DNA of 64,000 nucleotides from the NCBI GenBank assembly GCA_963402885.1, contig OY727098.1, positions 3,219,001-3,283,000 on the forward strand, read 5' to 3'. Positions 48,001 to 59,900 of this stretch are shown here, in pieces. Numbering within the stretch: the first letter of the stretch is position 1; each line of letters begins with the position of its first letter. Position numbers and translations under genes: made by a program. The stretch comes from Antedon bifida. Its lineage: Eukaryota > Echinodermata > Crinoidea > Comatulida > Antedonidae. Under the pieces are notes generated by a model, which saw nothing but the letters and a program-made list of their open reading frames with translations, was not told where the DNA came from and made no database searches.

Positions 48001-51000
48001 TCTTATTTTGCTTCATCTCTTTTAACTCTGTAAGTATAATTGTAGTAGTGGTAGTAGTTGATTCTGTATTTATAGCCTAAATTGACACTGGATTAATTTT
48101 ACGCCAAATATCATAGACTTTTTACAAAGGTGGTCGAGTTATCAAACTTTGTGCTCATATTATGCTAACGTATGTGCATGCTGCGTTTTGGCGGTTTTGG
48201 CGGATTTAAATGTTGAAAAATCACCTATAATTCACAAAATACCGAATTCAAATCTAGTTTAATAATTAATTTACAGAATCATAATGTGCCGGTGATATAA
48301 TATTTATTATTAGGTTAAGTTCACTTAGGTTGACCCTGGTTACCCCAATTTTAGTTTTTTTTGTTATGTATATAATTGAAATAGACCGAATAAATAATAA
48401 AATGAAAATAAATGTAGGCCTATTGTGTTTTGCAGAGACATACGAGGTAATAATTTACAAGTTTACAGAGAACGAACATTTGAGGAATTGAACAACATAA
48501 AACAATTGTAAGCAATATTATATTGAAACGTCATTATTCAGTTTTACTTATAATACAAATTATACAGTAGTAGAATTCATTCATGTTTTGACATTGTAAT
48601 ACTAACCTGACAATCAACATCTCTCTCTCGAAGTGCCATATCATGAGACTTTAGCGATCATGTTGTGCCACAATTCTCTGTCTATTGCTATGTTCAGCAA
48701 CTCCACTTTATTTGGTATTCTCGCCTCTATTCCGAATCCATTCAACTATGCTGGCCAACCAAGCGACTCTTTTTCTCCCCCTGCTCCTGCTTCCTTCTAT
48801 TTTCCCAGTTAATGCCAAGTTCTCCAGACCTCCCTTCCTCAACACATGTCCCATGAATCTCATCTGTCTAATCCTAATATCCTTCAGTAGTTTCCTGCAC
48901 ACTCCAGCTCTTATCAATACATCTTCATTACTAACTCTATGTGTCCATGAAATTCTCATCATTCTCCTTAGAAACCACATCTCACAGCTTTCCAATCTTT
49001 TTCTGAGGTCAGTTGTGATTGACCAGGCTTCACTTCCATACATCAGCACAGGATAGATGTAGCAGTTTAATACACGCAACCTGGTTTCCATACTCATCGC
49101 ACAGTTCTTCAAGATATTCTCCATTTCTCCAAATTCGGATTTCGCAAGGACTATCCTTCTCTTTATCTCCGTTACACACCTGGCATCATCTGTTATTTTG
49201 CTCCCAAGATAGTTAAAAGAGGACACCTGCTGAATTAACTGGTCTCCCCATCTACCCTCATGCATGCAGTCTGTTTCCAGTACAAATTTTGCAACAATCT
49301 AAGATCCTTTCCATGTAGGTCAAGCTTGCTAAGTTCTTGAAATAGCTGCTCATGCCTTACTTTGTCAAATGACAATCAACATGCTTTCGAAAAATGTTTG
49401 TTTAAAAATTGATAAATACATTTTTCAGAACCAATAACTGCTCAGCATCTATTTTTTGTCTCCCGTTTCATTCTCAAAACCATTTGACTATTTGTGATTT
49501 GCCTTTGCCAAGTAAAACAGATCTACACTATAGCTTCCTTATAATACCATTTTATCTTCATCTCAGGCTCGGTGATTTTTTAATTGGATAGTTACGAACA
49601 AGTGATTTTTCTTGAAAATAGTTCTGTAGTTGCACTCTAGTCAGGGTATACATTGTTGTTTCGACAGTCCCGAAGACCTCGAAACAAAACTTTTTCGGAT
49701 ACTTGAGTGGATGGGCTTCTTTTTGAAATTAATGCTGAAGATTGTATTAATTGCTACTATAATTTGATTTTTGAGACATTCCCCTGCCAATTTTACATTT
49801 TGCAGACAAGACAATGCGATCAAAACACCGTTTTAAAAAAATAAACTGTAAAAATTATGTATGATATAAACACGATCATACATTATTAGTTTGCATCTCA
49901 CTAAGAGAAACCCATCTATCTTGAAAAGAAGCCCAGGGAGTTTGATTTCCAGATGGCCTTCTTTTCGAGATTACTTTTGCAAACCAAAGAGGGTGGGGGA
50001 TGCTTTTTTATAGATGGGTTTCTTTTTGAGGGTTTACGGTACGGTAAGTTTCTGTCTTACAATACTAATTCTTTTTCTTAAATAAATCCCTGGCAGGTAT
50101 TCGGATATCTTTCGTCTCTGCTGTCTTGTAGGAGAAATTGAAGTCTGCGAGCCCACTGATGCTTTTTCTTCCTGTGATGATTTACTAAGAAGAGAGATTC
50201 TACGGATATTGATGATGATCATTGCAATTTCGTCTGTCATTGGCAATGTATTTGTTATCATATCGCGAATAGTTAAAAAAGAAAGTACGGTCGATTCTAT
50301 TCTTCTCACAAACCTTGCTGTGTCTGATCTGCTGATGGCGGTGTACTTGCTCATCATCGCAGGCGCCGACTTACACTACAGAGGAAGATACGCGAAAGTT
50401 GCAAAAGATTGGAAGAATAGTTTTCTATGTAGTTTTGCCGGTGCAATTTCTACTCTCTCCGGTGAATGTTCTGTGTTTTCATTAATGATTATGAGCGTTG
50501 ATCGTGCTGTAAACATTGTAAGTCCATTCAGCACCAAGCGTCTCAAGCGTACGAAATGCAGAATTATCATCGGCATTGCTTGGCTTGTTTGGGGTGTGCT
50601 TAGTTTTCTTCCACTGGTTTCAAACAACATCGGCATATCGTATTTTGGTGAGAACTATTACGGAAAACAGAGTGTATGTCTTGCGTTACCACTAACACGA
50701 AGTCGCCTACCAGGTTGGGAGTATGCCACTGCCATATTTATTGCATTTAATGGACTAGGCTTTTTTGTCATCGCTGCGAGTTACCTAACAATTTTTCTCT
50801 CTGTTAAGAGATCAGCAGCCACTGTCAATCGAATACAGAAACGAGAAGAAGAAATTAAAATGGCAATGAAACTAGCTTTCATAGTTTTTACTGATTTCTG
50901 CTGCTGGTGTCCTGTTATTGTGATGGCCATTTGTTCTGAAATGCAGTGGTTACGAATTCCCGATGAAATATATGTTTGGGCAGCAACGTTTATCATTCCC

Positions 51001-54000
51001 ATTAACTCGTCAGTAAATCCATATCTTTTTACAATTGTAAACATGTGTACAAGTAAGCATCAACGCTAAGTTACTTCTGAGGTGGCCACTTGTATTTAAT
51101 CCCCCTCTAATTATTCGATCGTTAACGTTTTAAACGTTACACTTTATTTATTGGTAATTAGATGATACTTTGCTTTTGATATATTCATTATAGTTACTTC
51201 TAGTTATACTCTCTGAAAAATGTATTATATATTATATTAGAAATCAAAATTGACTGAATGAGACGAGAGACATTCTTACGCGGACTCGAATGTTTATCCG
51301 ATTGCAGCAATATAAAGAATTAATACAGGCCAATAGAACAAACATACAGTATTAATTAATTAATTAATTTCGTGGAAACAAACATTGCGGAATTTACTGG
51401 TAAACAGTTATTTGCATACCATAGTCTTGTTTATTTATTTATTTGTTGACTCATTCACCTTTGGATCGGTGGCACTCACAACATGCGGTGCAGTCCAAAA
51501 ACAAAACAAAACAATTTGAAAAAGAAACAAAAAGAAGACAAACATAATGAGAGAAAAAAACGAAAAAAAACTAAAAGAAAATTAAACTATATACAATCAA
51601 CAATACAACAAAAACAGTCATTGGGAATATTTCAACGAAGTGTACGCATATCCATTGCGTTTTGTTTTGGTTGTTAAAAATAGTTTGAATGAAATGGATA
51701 CAAATGAAGTTATTGGGACGCCCTCGTCAGCAACATAAAACAAATACGGCAAAATAAGATAATACTCATTCCGGAGTTCTTGCGTTGTGACCAAACTTAT
51801 TATAAACTCCAATGTTAGTGCAATTGAAATTGATTTATAAATAGTAAAACAGTATACAAGTCAAATAGTGTTTATACAAAAAAAGTATGCTGCCAACATG
51901 AATGTCTCTTTTGCCCTTTGGGTATAAGTTAAGTGCAGTATGTGTTTTCCTGTGATGGCCTGTTTTCTAAGGTAGATTTTCTCAAAATTTATTACTGTAA
52001 TTTTTACATTATAGCATGCATCATCATGCCAACTTATTATTTCCTGTCCTATCTTGAGAATAGACATTGGTTCTCCATAAACTGTGTAAATAACAATGAT
52101 GAATAAGTAGTCAACATTTTCGATAAAATCTCTAATACACACGATGAAAAACAGATTCGATAACAACATGGTTGTCATGCGCATGACTCTAGAGTAGAAT
52201 ATTTGATCATACAAAAACACTACAGACTTAGAATTATTTTTATTTTTAACAACCCTGACATAGACGTCTTACTTTGCTTTGTATTTCTAAAATATCTGCT
52301 CCCAGCATTTCACTTCTAATTTTGTTACTGCTTACTTACTGCTGTTGTTAACTTGGTATCGTTCTAATCCACATTTCTCTCTTCGATGTGTTTACTCATA
52401 AAAACAGATATTAGAGTTTAACATGCTTAATAATCCAGTCCAGTAGGAATAAATATGGCATGATGTATTGAAGTTAGTATTGATATATCTGTATAGTATT
52501 TATATGCATTTTTAATGTTTATACAAATTATATTCTAAATGTTTTTTATACAATCAGTGCAATAGGAGACCTACTAGATAGTGATTAAGTTCGCTTTTTA
52601 GGAATCCTGTCTATGCCTGGTTTTGTGTGATGTTTTCTTGTTCTTTGTCCAAGTTTTTTTATATTGTATTTTTATGGAGACAAAAATAAATGAAATAAAA
52701 TGAAATAAATAGTTGGCTTCATTATGCTTAAAACTACACAATGGCTGTTTCAAATTCTGATTTTATTAATCTTCATTTTCCATGTTTTTAGGGTACAATA
52801 CATCTTTAAACAGTAAAACTAATCCAAATTATTTTATTTCTGTATTTTTTAATGTGCACAAATAATCAACTAAATGAGGTCGGGTCGGATGTGAGTTCTT
52901 CTTCAGCATGTAAAATATATTAAACAGCTTGCATAATTTTTTAATGAATTTAAACTGGAAAGTGTCAGTTTAATTGTTGCAATGTACTACTGTCACGCTT
53001 CAATGAAATTTCATGTACATCAATAATTAATACGAATATATTGAAATATATATATGAAGGTCATCATGACTGAATTTTATAAAGAAAATATTATTGTTGA
53101 TATTACACAGAGAACCAAGTTAGCTGCTATTTAAGTGGAATTCTAGAAACTAAAGGCCGCATTATTGCACGTTTTAATCTTTTTTTTTCGGAATACTAGA
53201 AAATGTTTTTGTTTTTATCACATCCTGTACCAAATTTTATTTAGGACTTTTTTTTTTCTTTTATTACTAAAAATATATTCATTTCATAATATTCATAACT
53301 TGACATATACAGTACATCTCCTTAAATGTTAAGTTCTTAAAACAGCACTTAGCGTATTAATTTCTTAGCGTATTCATTTTCTTAAACATAAATTATTCAT
53401 TTCTTAACATAATCATTTTAGCATACCTTTCTTAGAAAGTTAAAATTCTAGAAACTAGGAGAGCTCAGCATTGTACGTTTGTTCTTGTTTCTGAATTATG
53501 GAAACTCTAGAACAATCTGATATAAGAGGTCTGCAGTGTTACGTGTTTATTATATCGCCCTCAATTCTATTTCATAATGCCCTACGTAACATTCACTGTT
53601 CACCGATGAGTGAGATAGGCAAGATTTTGGAAATCATGAATGCCTGTTCATTTCCCACGCTGAGAATACACTATTTAATTTCAATGTCATCCTCTTCATT
53701 TCCGATCTCCGCTGTTTATTATATCATACAGTAATTTTATTGCATGACAACTTTCTACTATAGCTCCGCTTGTACGCACATCGCCAAGGTAGGCTACTGT
53801 ATGTTGTCCAAATTAAGGCGAACACTTCATTAAAGAAAATCTTTAAGAATATTTGTATAATCAGATAATCGTATATTAGGGGCCAAATCTCGCATTCAAG
53901 TGGTTCAAACTGTTTCTATGTAAATTTAAATTTAAAACACCATCTTCTTCAACAAATATAAATTATCAAAACAGTGTATTGCACATTGCGGTGAGTCTAT

Positions 54001-56954
54001 TTCATTTTCAGCGTACAGTAAATAATGATAAAACAATTTTGCTAGTGGGCCTAATGTGTTATACTGTCTTAATAGTATAGGCCTATGCCTACATATGTCG
54101 GTGAATCTTTAAAATAGTTGGTGGATCATAGGCCTACCTACATATCGTCATCGTCACTGTAAGGGAAAGGTGTTGGGATTGCATGATCTGCCTAGCTAAT
54201 CATGTTAGTCGCATCAATTGACAGATCACAGACCGTACACCGAAACATGACAGATTATATTAGCTTTGTTTATAATAAGCTGTGCACGGTCATGGAAGGT
54301 GTCAAATTCATATTTTTATAATTTTGAATAGTTCGAAAGCCTTTGATCTGAAATGTTTAATTGAATAAAGCAAGAGGAGGTTAGGTGGCACAATTGGCAA
54401 GTTTTCAAGAATGTATAACTGCCCTGATATATCGATTATCATTGTCAGTACATAGGTAAAATACCGTACAAGTTTCTCACTCATTCACTCGTTTTTTCAT
54501 TCACCCACTTCATCATAAACGCTAATCGTGTTCGCCACTCAGTACGTTGTTGAGCAAGCATGTGTATAGGTCCGCATGTGAACAGTTCTGTTTCCTTTTT
54601 TATGTTTGCCATCCATGTTGATTTTGGTCTTCCTTTTGGTCTTTTGGTCATTCTCTAGCCTCTCCGAGTGCGATCTTAGCTGGTGTTCACCCACTAATTA
54701 GGCCTATATTATTCATTTACTCCCTAGCTCATTTATCCGTACGTTGTATATATTGTTAGTTTTTGTTTAAATCAATGTGCAGTCAGTCAGTCATTTTAGT
54801 AGTATTCACTGACTCTTTGATATTGACGCATTCATTACTTGACTAAAATTATTCAGTCATTTTTATTTATTGAATGTTGGTGGACTTACGCCTAATTAGT
54901 AAGTGAACATTGTCGGGGAAAATTATGCTAATTTGAAATAGCAGAATGCTTTTAATTAACCTGTACCTGCCTCGAGGCCTACAGCCAAGACATACCGTAA
55001 TTGCACTTGATATTAAAGTTGGTGCAGGTGTTTTTATCGTGAATTTCGAAGCAGCATTCACTTTATGACACGCATGCCTCATCATCCAAATTCACCGTAT
55101 GTGATTTCTTTTATTAGCTAGCACCATGAGCAAAAAAATACTCCCATTTTTGTAGGCCTATACATATGTTTACTTTGATGATATGGCGAAACATTTAAGT
55201 ACCAGGTGACGTTGAACTATTGTATCTGGCCTAATTTTGCCAGAAAGGCATTTAACATGTTGCTATGTTACTGTAGGCCTATAGATTGTATATTGCAATG
55301 CACGTTGTTTTTCTGATTGCTTTACCTATACTAGGAGAAATACTAAATATAATTACAGAATTGAGATCTAGATACACTTTACCAAGATTTTTAAAGTTTT
55401 ATTCAAAGTTGAATATTCTTAGAATTTGTTTTCAGCAATTATATGTTTATGCTTTGTTTTCTACCTGTTTTTGCTGAATAAATCATAATGAATAACCTAT
55501 GTAGTTGGTGTTGGTATCCGGCCATTAAATCCTGTCAATTGAAATTGTTCTTTTTATTTCATCCATCGGCGAATTAGTGATATCGTTAATAAACTTGATA
55601 TTTTAACCTGAAATGAATCATCAATTGTCTAATTATCTCAATCCCAATAATTATGACAGCCTTCGCCCCTAGATATACAACTCAGCATATTACTAATTAT
55701 TTGTTGATTATTTAATTTGTAATTCAATGACGAATATTTATTTCATATGTTTCTCAATTGTTTTGGGGGTTTTTTTTCGTGTTTTTTAGGCTTTTTCCTT
55801 TTTCATTACTAATTGAAAGAAAACAAATGTTTCTATATTGAATAAAAAATATATCTTAGGTTACAGTATGTGATTATAGAATACGTTTCAACCTATTTAT
55901 ATTCAATTAGCCTATATGAGAAATTAACACATGTTTATCATCTGATTGGAGAGTATAATTATTGAGAAATTAAATTATATTTTTCCAAGGTAAAGTAATT
56001 AGTTATCCACACTGTATAAGCATATTTAAGAACATATTCTATAATATATAAATATGGGAATGGTATTATCAGTTGTGCATTCCTTTCAGCGAATCCAACC
56101 CCACCTTACTTGTTATTTTATCATACACCTGGATAAGTTTCTACTTCTCTGCCTGAACTCTTACTTTACTGTAATAAGATAAGAAGCTGTGAAAATAATT
56201 TAATGTTGTTTCATTGTATATATCTAAATTGCTACGGGCTGTCTCCATTTGCTGAAACCATTTGGTGAGGTATATTCCCTATCCGTTTTCTTTTACCAAT
56301 GAAACTAAATCACAGTTTACAGTTTTAGGGGTTATTGGGCTACGAACCCAATGCGATTGACATTTCTTTTTTTTTAAACCAATGTATTAAAATGGAACTT
56401 AAGTTTCATTTTGTTCATTAAAAAAATGAACATTTAGGCCTACAATCAAAATAAATCCGACCAATTTAGGCCTATATACAATATTTTGTCCAGATACTTA
56501 TCCGAATATATATTTAACACCTAAATAAAGGAATAAAATACTTGAAATGAAAAATGGGAAGCAGTTTTATTTCTTAACGGAACCTTTTGGAGTTATACAA
56601 TAATCTAATTATGGTAACGTATGGTAAAGAATTATGTTTTTTGTGCAATATAGTGAACAAAATATGACATTGTTATAATTATTATATGATAATAATTATT
56701 ATTATTATTCTTTATAACATTATTGTATACATGGTTTACAGTTTGTAAAGATATTGACTTGAATTATCAAAACCAATTCGTCACTCATCCGTCGCAGTAT
56801 AATTAAAGTTAATATGTTTCCAGGATCGTCTACGTCTATTACGTTTGGGGAATTAAAGAACACAGCAGTACACGAGATGGAAATAGATGGCCAAATTGTA
56901 AAGTTAGCAGGTATTGAATTAAAGGTAATGACAACGTACACTCTCAGACTGTAA
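45008..56954 (+). CDS. leucine-rich-repeat GPCR of the LGR/relaxin-receptor type
   Basis: Class A receptor, probably for a relaxin-like or glycoprotein hormone, in the plasma membrane. Exons: 45008-45101 (signal peptide), 45447 to about 45996 (Pro/Gly repeats), five LRR exons 46304-46378, 47007-47078, 47482-47553, 47955-48029 and 48436-48507, the seven-helix exon 50097-51052, and a tail exon 56824-56954. LRR exons are 72 or 75 nt and all phase 2. The last LRR joins to LYSDIFRLCCL, and the hinge CEPTDAFSSCDDLL is characteristic of LGRs. Helix landmarks are GNVFVI, LAVSDLLMA, SVDRA in place of DRY, CCWCP and NPYLF in place of NPxxY. A donor follows at 51053. The tail exon (RSSTSITFGELKNTAVHEM...) closes in phase and resembles invertebrate LGR tails. 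The end of the repeat exon is uncertain: in-phase donors exist near 45927 and 45996, and neither is strong. No LDLa module was found. The product is about 698 aa in this model. Confidence 0.8.
45449..45760 (+). repeat. coding 21-nt minisatellite in the LGR gene
   Basis: The unit GGCGGAGGCCCACCGGCACCA is repeated about thirteen times. One unit is expanded by six bases, so all lengths stay multiples of three. In the frame set by the signal-peptide exon it encodes GGPPAPG/GDPPAPG repeats. Both other plus frames and an antisense frame are also open across it, which creates false reading frames. Confidence 0.95.
46449..46742. mobile_element. palindromic MITE-like element with a central hairpin
   Basis: Arms starting GATTCATCGCAGT at 46562 and ending at 46631 pair over 29 of 31 bases around a short loop. 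Outer segments GTTTCCATTACAATCGCTAC and GTAGCGATTTTATGGAAAC are also inverted copies of each other. It has no coding capacity, lies between the first two LRR exons, and directly abuts a family B MITE. The outer borders are approximate. Confidence 0.6.
46744..46924. mobile_element. MITE family B, copy 4 (complete)
   Basis: The ends TAAAGCGTGGTTCCCACTAG and CTAGTGGGAACCAAGCTTA are inverted, and the interior ACGCAACGCAAGGACGTAAC is mirrored on the right. It lies in the LGR gene between LRR exons 1 and 2. Confidence 0.88.
48621..49369 (-). mobile_element. truncated, internally deleted non-LTR retrotransposon (LINE)
   Basis: The minus strand encodes a reverse-transcriptase fragment, FDKVRHEQLFQELSK near 49365 to 49325, followed by the RT-to-C-terminus segment FNYLGSKITDDARCVTEIKR, LRVLNCYIYPVLMYGSEAW and MWFLRRMMRISWTHRVSN. 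The 13-bp direct repeats TGACAATCAACAT at 48608-48620 and 49370-49382 flank it as a target-site duplication. The 5' end is missing. The stretch that should hold the catalytic YxDD motif is deleted between the first and second parts. Near the 3' end the frame is broken by a stop and a shift. It lies in the LGR intron before the seven-helix exon. Confidence 0.9.
51053..56823. other. long last intron of the LGR gene
   Basis: This 5.8-kb stretch lies between the seven-helix exon and the proposed tail exon. Apart from A/T-rich simple sequence and a single TTAA-type MITE end near 52793-52811 I see no feature. If the tail exon is wrong, most of this is intergenic. Confidence 0.5.
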
Positions 56955-59900
56955 TTACTATTTTATTCACCAACTGTTACAAAATGATATCATTGTTGTT
57001 AGAGAATGTACGATAACTTCCATGTTATACCCTTATAGGATGTTTGTTTATTCGATGTTTTCCTATAGAACATAGACAAATTGTGTTCGTTGTTATTCGA
57101 TGTTAGAAACATCCCATTCGTTACTTCGTCGACACAATTTTAAAGAACGCTGTGAACACCGATAATAAAACTATTGAAACAAATCCAGCACATCGGCCCT
57201 TCAATTGTTGTTGTTGTTTTAACACCTAATTTATACACACGTATATTTCCAAATATTTCGTGACGTTGTTTAGGTTTGGTGGTTGAAATGCCTGCATATC
57301 AATCCCAAACTCATTGGTTCAAATCATTTGACTAGTTTACAGCATTTGTCTGCTGACGGCCAATACAACAACGCTACAAAAGCTTACCTCCGTATTATGA
57401 GATTTTTATCATGAGACCTTTAGAAAGCATTTTGCATCCTTCATGAAAATGAAAACAGCAGCTTATTCATGGAATATTACGGTAACGTATCAACCTTGTA
57501 CATTATGAGGGTTGGGTTCAGTTTATCTAATGGTTTGGTTGATAAGTTGCTAATATTCCATGAGTATACTGTATTCAGTGTGATGGTCCAAATATAGCGC
57601 GTTGGTGAGTCATGTTTGCTGTTTGATAATGTAAAAATAAGTGGTAACAATAATTCGAACGCATAAAAACAAAGGAATCTCTGGTTCACATGTATGGTTC
57701 TTCTGTACTTTTACCGAGTTTAAAATAATAAGCATCTATTAAAAAATTGAATGTTTAAATCAATTTAATGGATTTGATTGGCTATTAAAAAGGGAGTTTT
57801 CTTTGTATAGCGTCGTAAAAAAGCAGTACAATGTTGAGTGTAATACGTTCATTTTATTTGACCTAGATTCCAACAATAAAGATATTTGCGATAAACAAAG
57901 TCATATCTTACGCACGCTATTATAACCAATTTGGCTTTATAAAGATTGTACAGATTTAATTTTACAAATTGTTTGAATATTAAAAATTGTATCAATAAAC
58001 TGTAGATTTTGTACAAAGGTACATCAACCTCTAATTGATGTCTAAACAGTTCATACATAGTAGTCCTACTATACTTGTATCAAAGCTGACTTATGATACA
58101 ATATTCCTTGTTACTAAATCCTCAAATACAATTGAATATAGGATTGACTCTTAAACGCGTGTTTGCCTACCTAACGCAATTTTAACCAGACCAGATGAAA
58201 TGATGTTTGTTTGTGGATTTCTTAAAGCATTGATATTTAGTGGAACTAAATCAGATTATACGCTACATTCTTAATTATACTAATACGCAATTCCATAGAA
58301 TCTCAAAATAACTAAAGCGGGATTGATACGGTAACGCACCTGGGTAACGAACCAACAATATTTTTAATCTAAAAAAATATTAATTTAATTAATGAACCAA
58401 TGGAGATTAACGGAAATGTATTGTCATAATTATTTGCACAATTTAATAAAATAATATAATAGGCCTTACTGTTATTTGTAATAGTTTGTATTCGAATATG
58501 TTGGTTATATAGTATAAATTATACAGTTATATTTCTATTTTCAAATTTTCCAATTTTAAAAAAGAAACTATTAGCAACTACAAAAATATTTAGCACGGTG
58601 TACAGTTCACTTGGAAACAGTGTCGTCTAGCAAGGAAATGTTAATAAACTCAAGAAACAGAACACGTTTTGACGTATTGAAAAAAAAAATACGTATAAAG
58701 TAAAGTATATTGGTCAAGTTATTAGTAATGCATGGCTGTTATTATTGAGTTACAGCTAATTTACTGTTTCCAGTAGTCTATAAAGTTGTTTAGACTTATA
58801 GATAGGCCTACTGTAATTATTCAGAAACATAATTGGGCCATTTTTTAATTGGGAATGATTTTAACTATGATTCTTTAAGGAACACTGTAATATTTGTCAT
58901 TTTGTTTAGAGAAAAACATAAGAAATAGAAAGATAGACTAATGTGATGTAAATAGTAAAAGTTAACAAGTTAAAATCATACATATTTATTTAGAAGACAA
59001 TCCCTAGAAAATAGTTCCATTTCTTGTTTGTTTGTGTTAATGATTATAATGTGCTTGAAAAGCATGACTATTCTTAATGATTGTCCATTTCTTAGCCCTC
59101 ATTCCAATTATACTGTCGATTGTAGCCGTCTCTAGGCCCACACCTTGACTGGCCACGGGCCTCTTAGGAACTAAATTATCGTAAAATAGTTATTCTTTAG
59201 TCTTAATAGAATGTTTGTTATTAACCGAACGTATCCGGCTCAACTTTTTAGACATCAATGAACACGTTGACAATATCGATAAGCCGGTTTTTACTTAAAC
59301 TCAACGCAGGCTTTTGGGCGTTTTAAATAAGTTTATTCCCAACCGCTTTTTACATAATTGGATGCACTTTCCAGCATTCAATATTTCTATTCCCCACGCT
59401 TCTATTGTACCGAAGACAGTTATTTCTGTCCGTCTTTGCTTTTAAAACTGTTTTACAGAAAATGTAAGCTAAAGTAGGCCTGCAAATGGTTAGGCAGTTA
59501 CACTCCTCTCCGATCGTTCCCTCACATTTTAACTTCGATGCTTTTTACGAGTCGTGGCTCTACAGTAATACAGTTCATGATCAGTAGCTCCTGTGTTACA
59601 CGGAATTGGCTGAGTCAAATTAAAATTGACGTTGATATTTTCCAATATAGGCCTATAGCCTATTTATAGAACGCAATGAAGATGATATAGGCCTACTAAT
59701 AATAATTAATAAACGACGTCCCAGTTACTACCCCATAGTGCGCGTTAATTTGATGATAATATCAATTATAGAAACATAATGTGAATACGTTTTACTGACG
59801 ATCAATTCGGATTACTGCTCACGGACGGACTGACGGACTGACCAAAGCGCAGCAACGATGACCATCACACGTCGAGATGATTTCCTACAATTTTTAAAAT

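Noticed and set aside
49409-49591. Possible LGR exon (TNNCSASIFCLPFHSQN...)
   Set aside because: It follows a CAG and is open, but it has no LRR pattern, offers no phase-2 donor, and the LRR exon ending at 48507 joins directly to the seven-helix exon giving the expected LYSDIFRLCC hinge.
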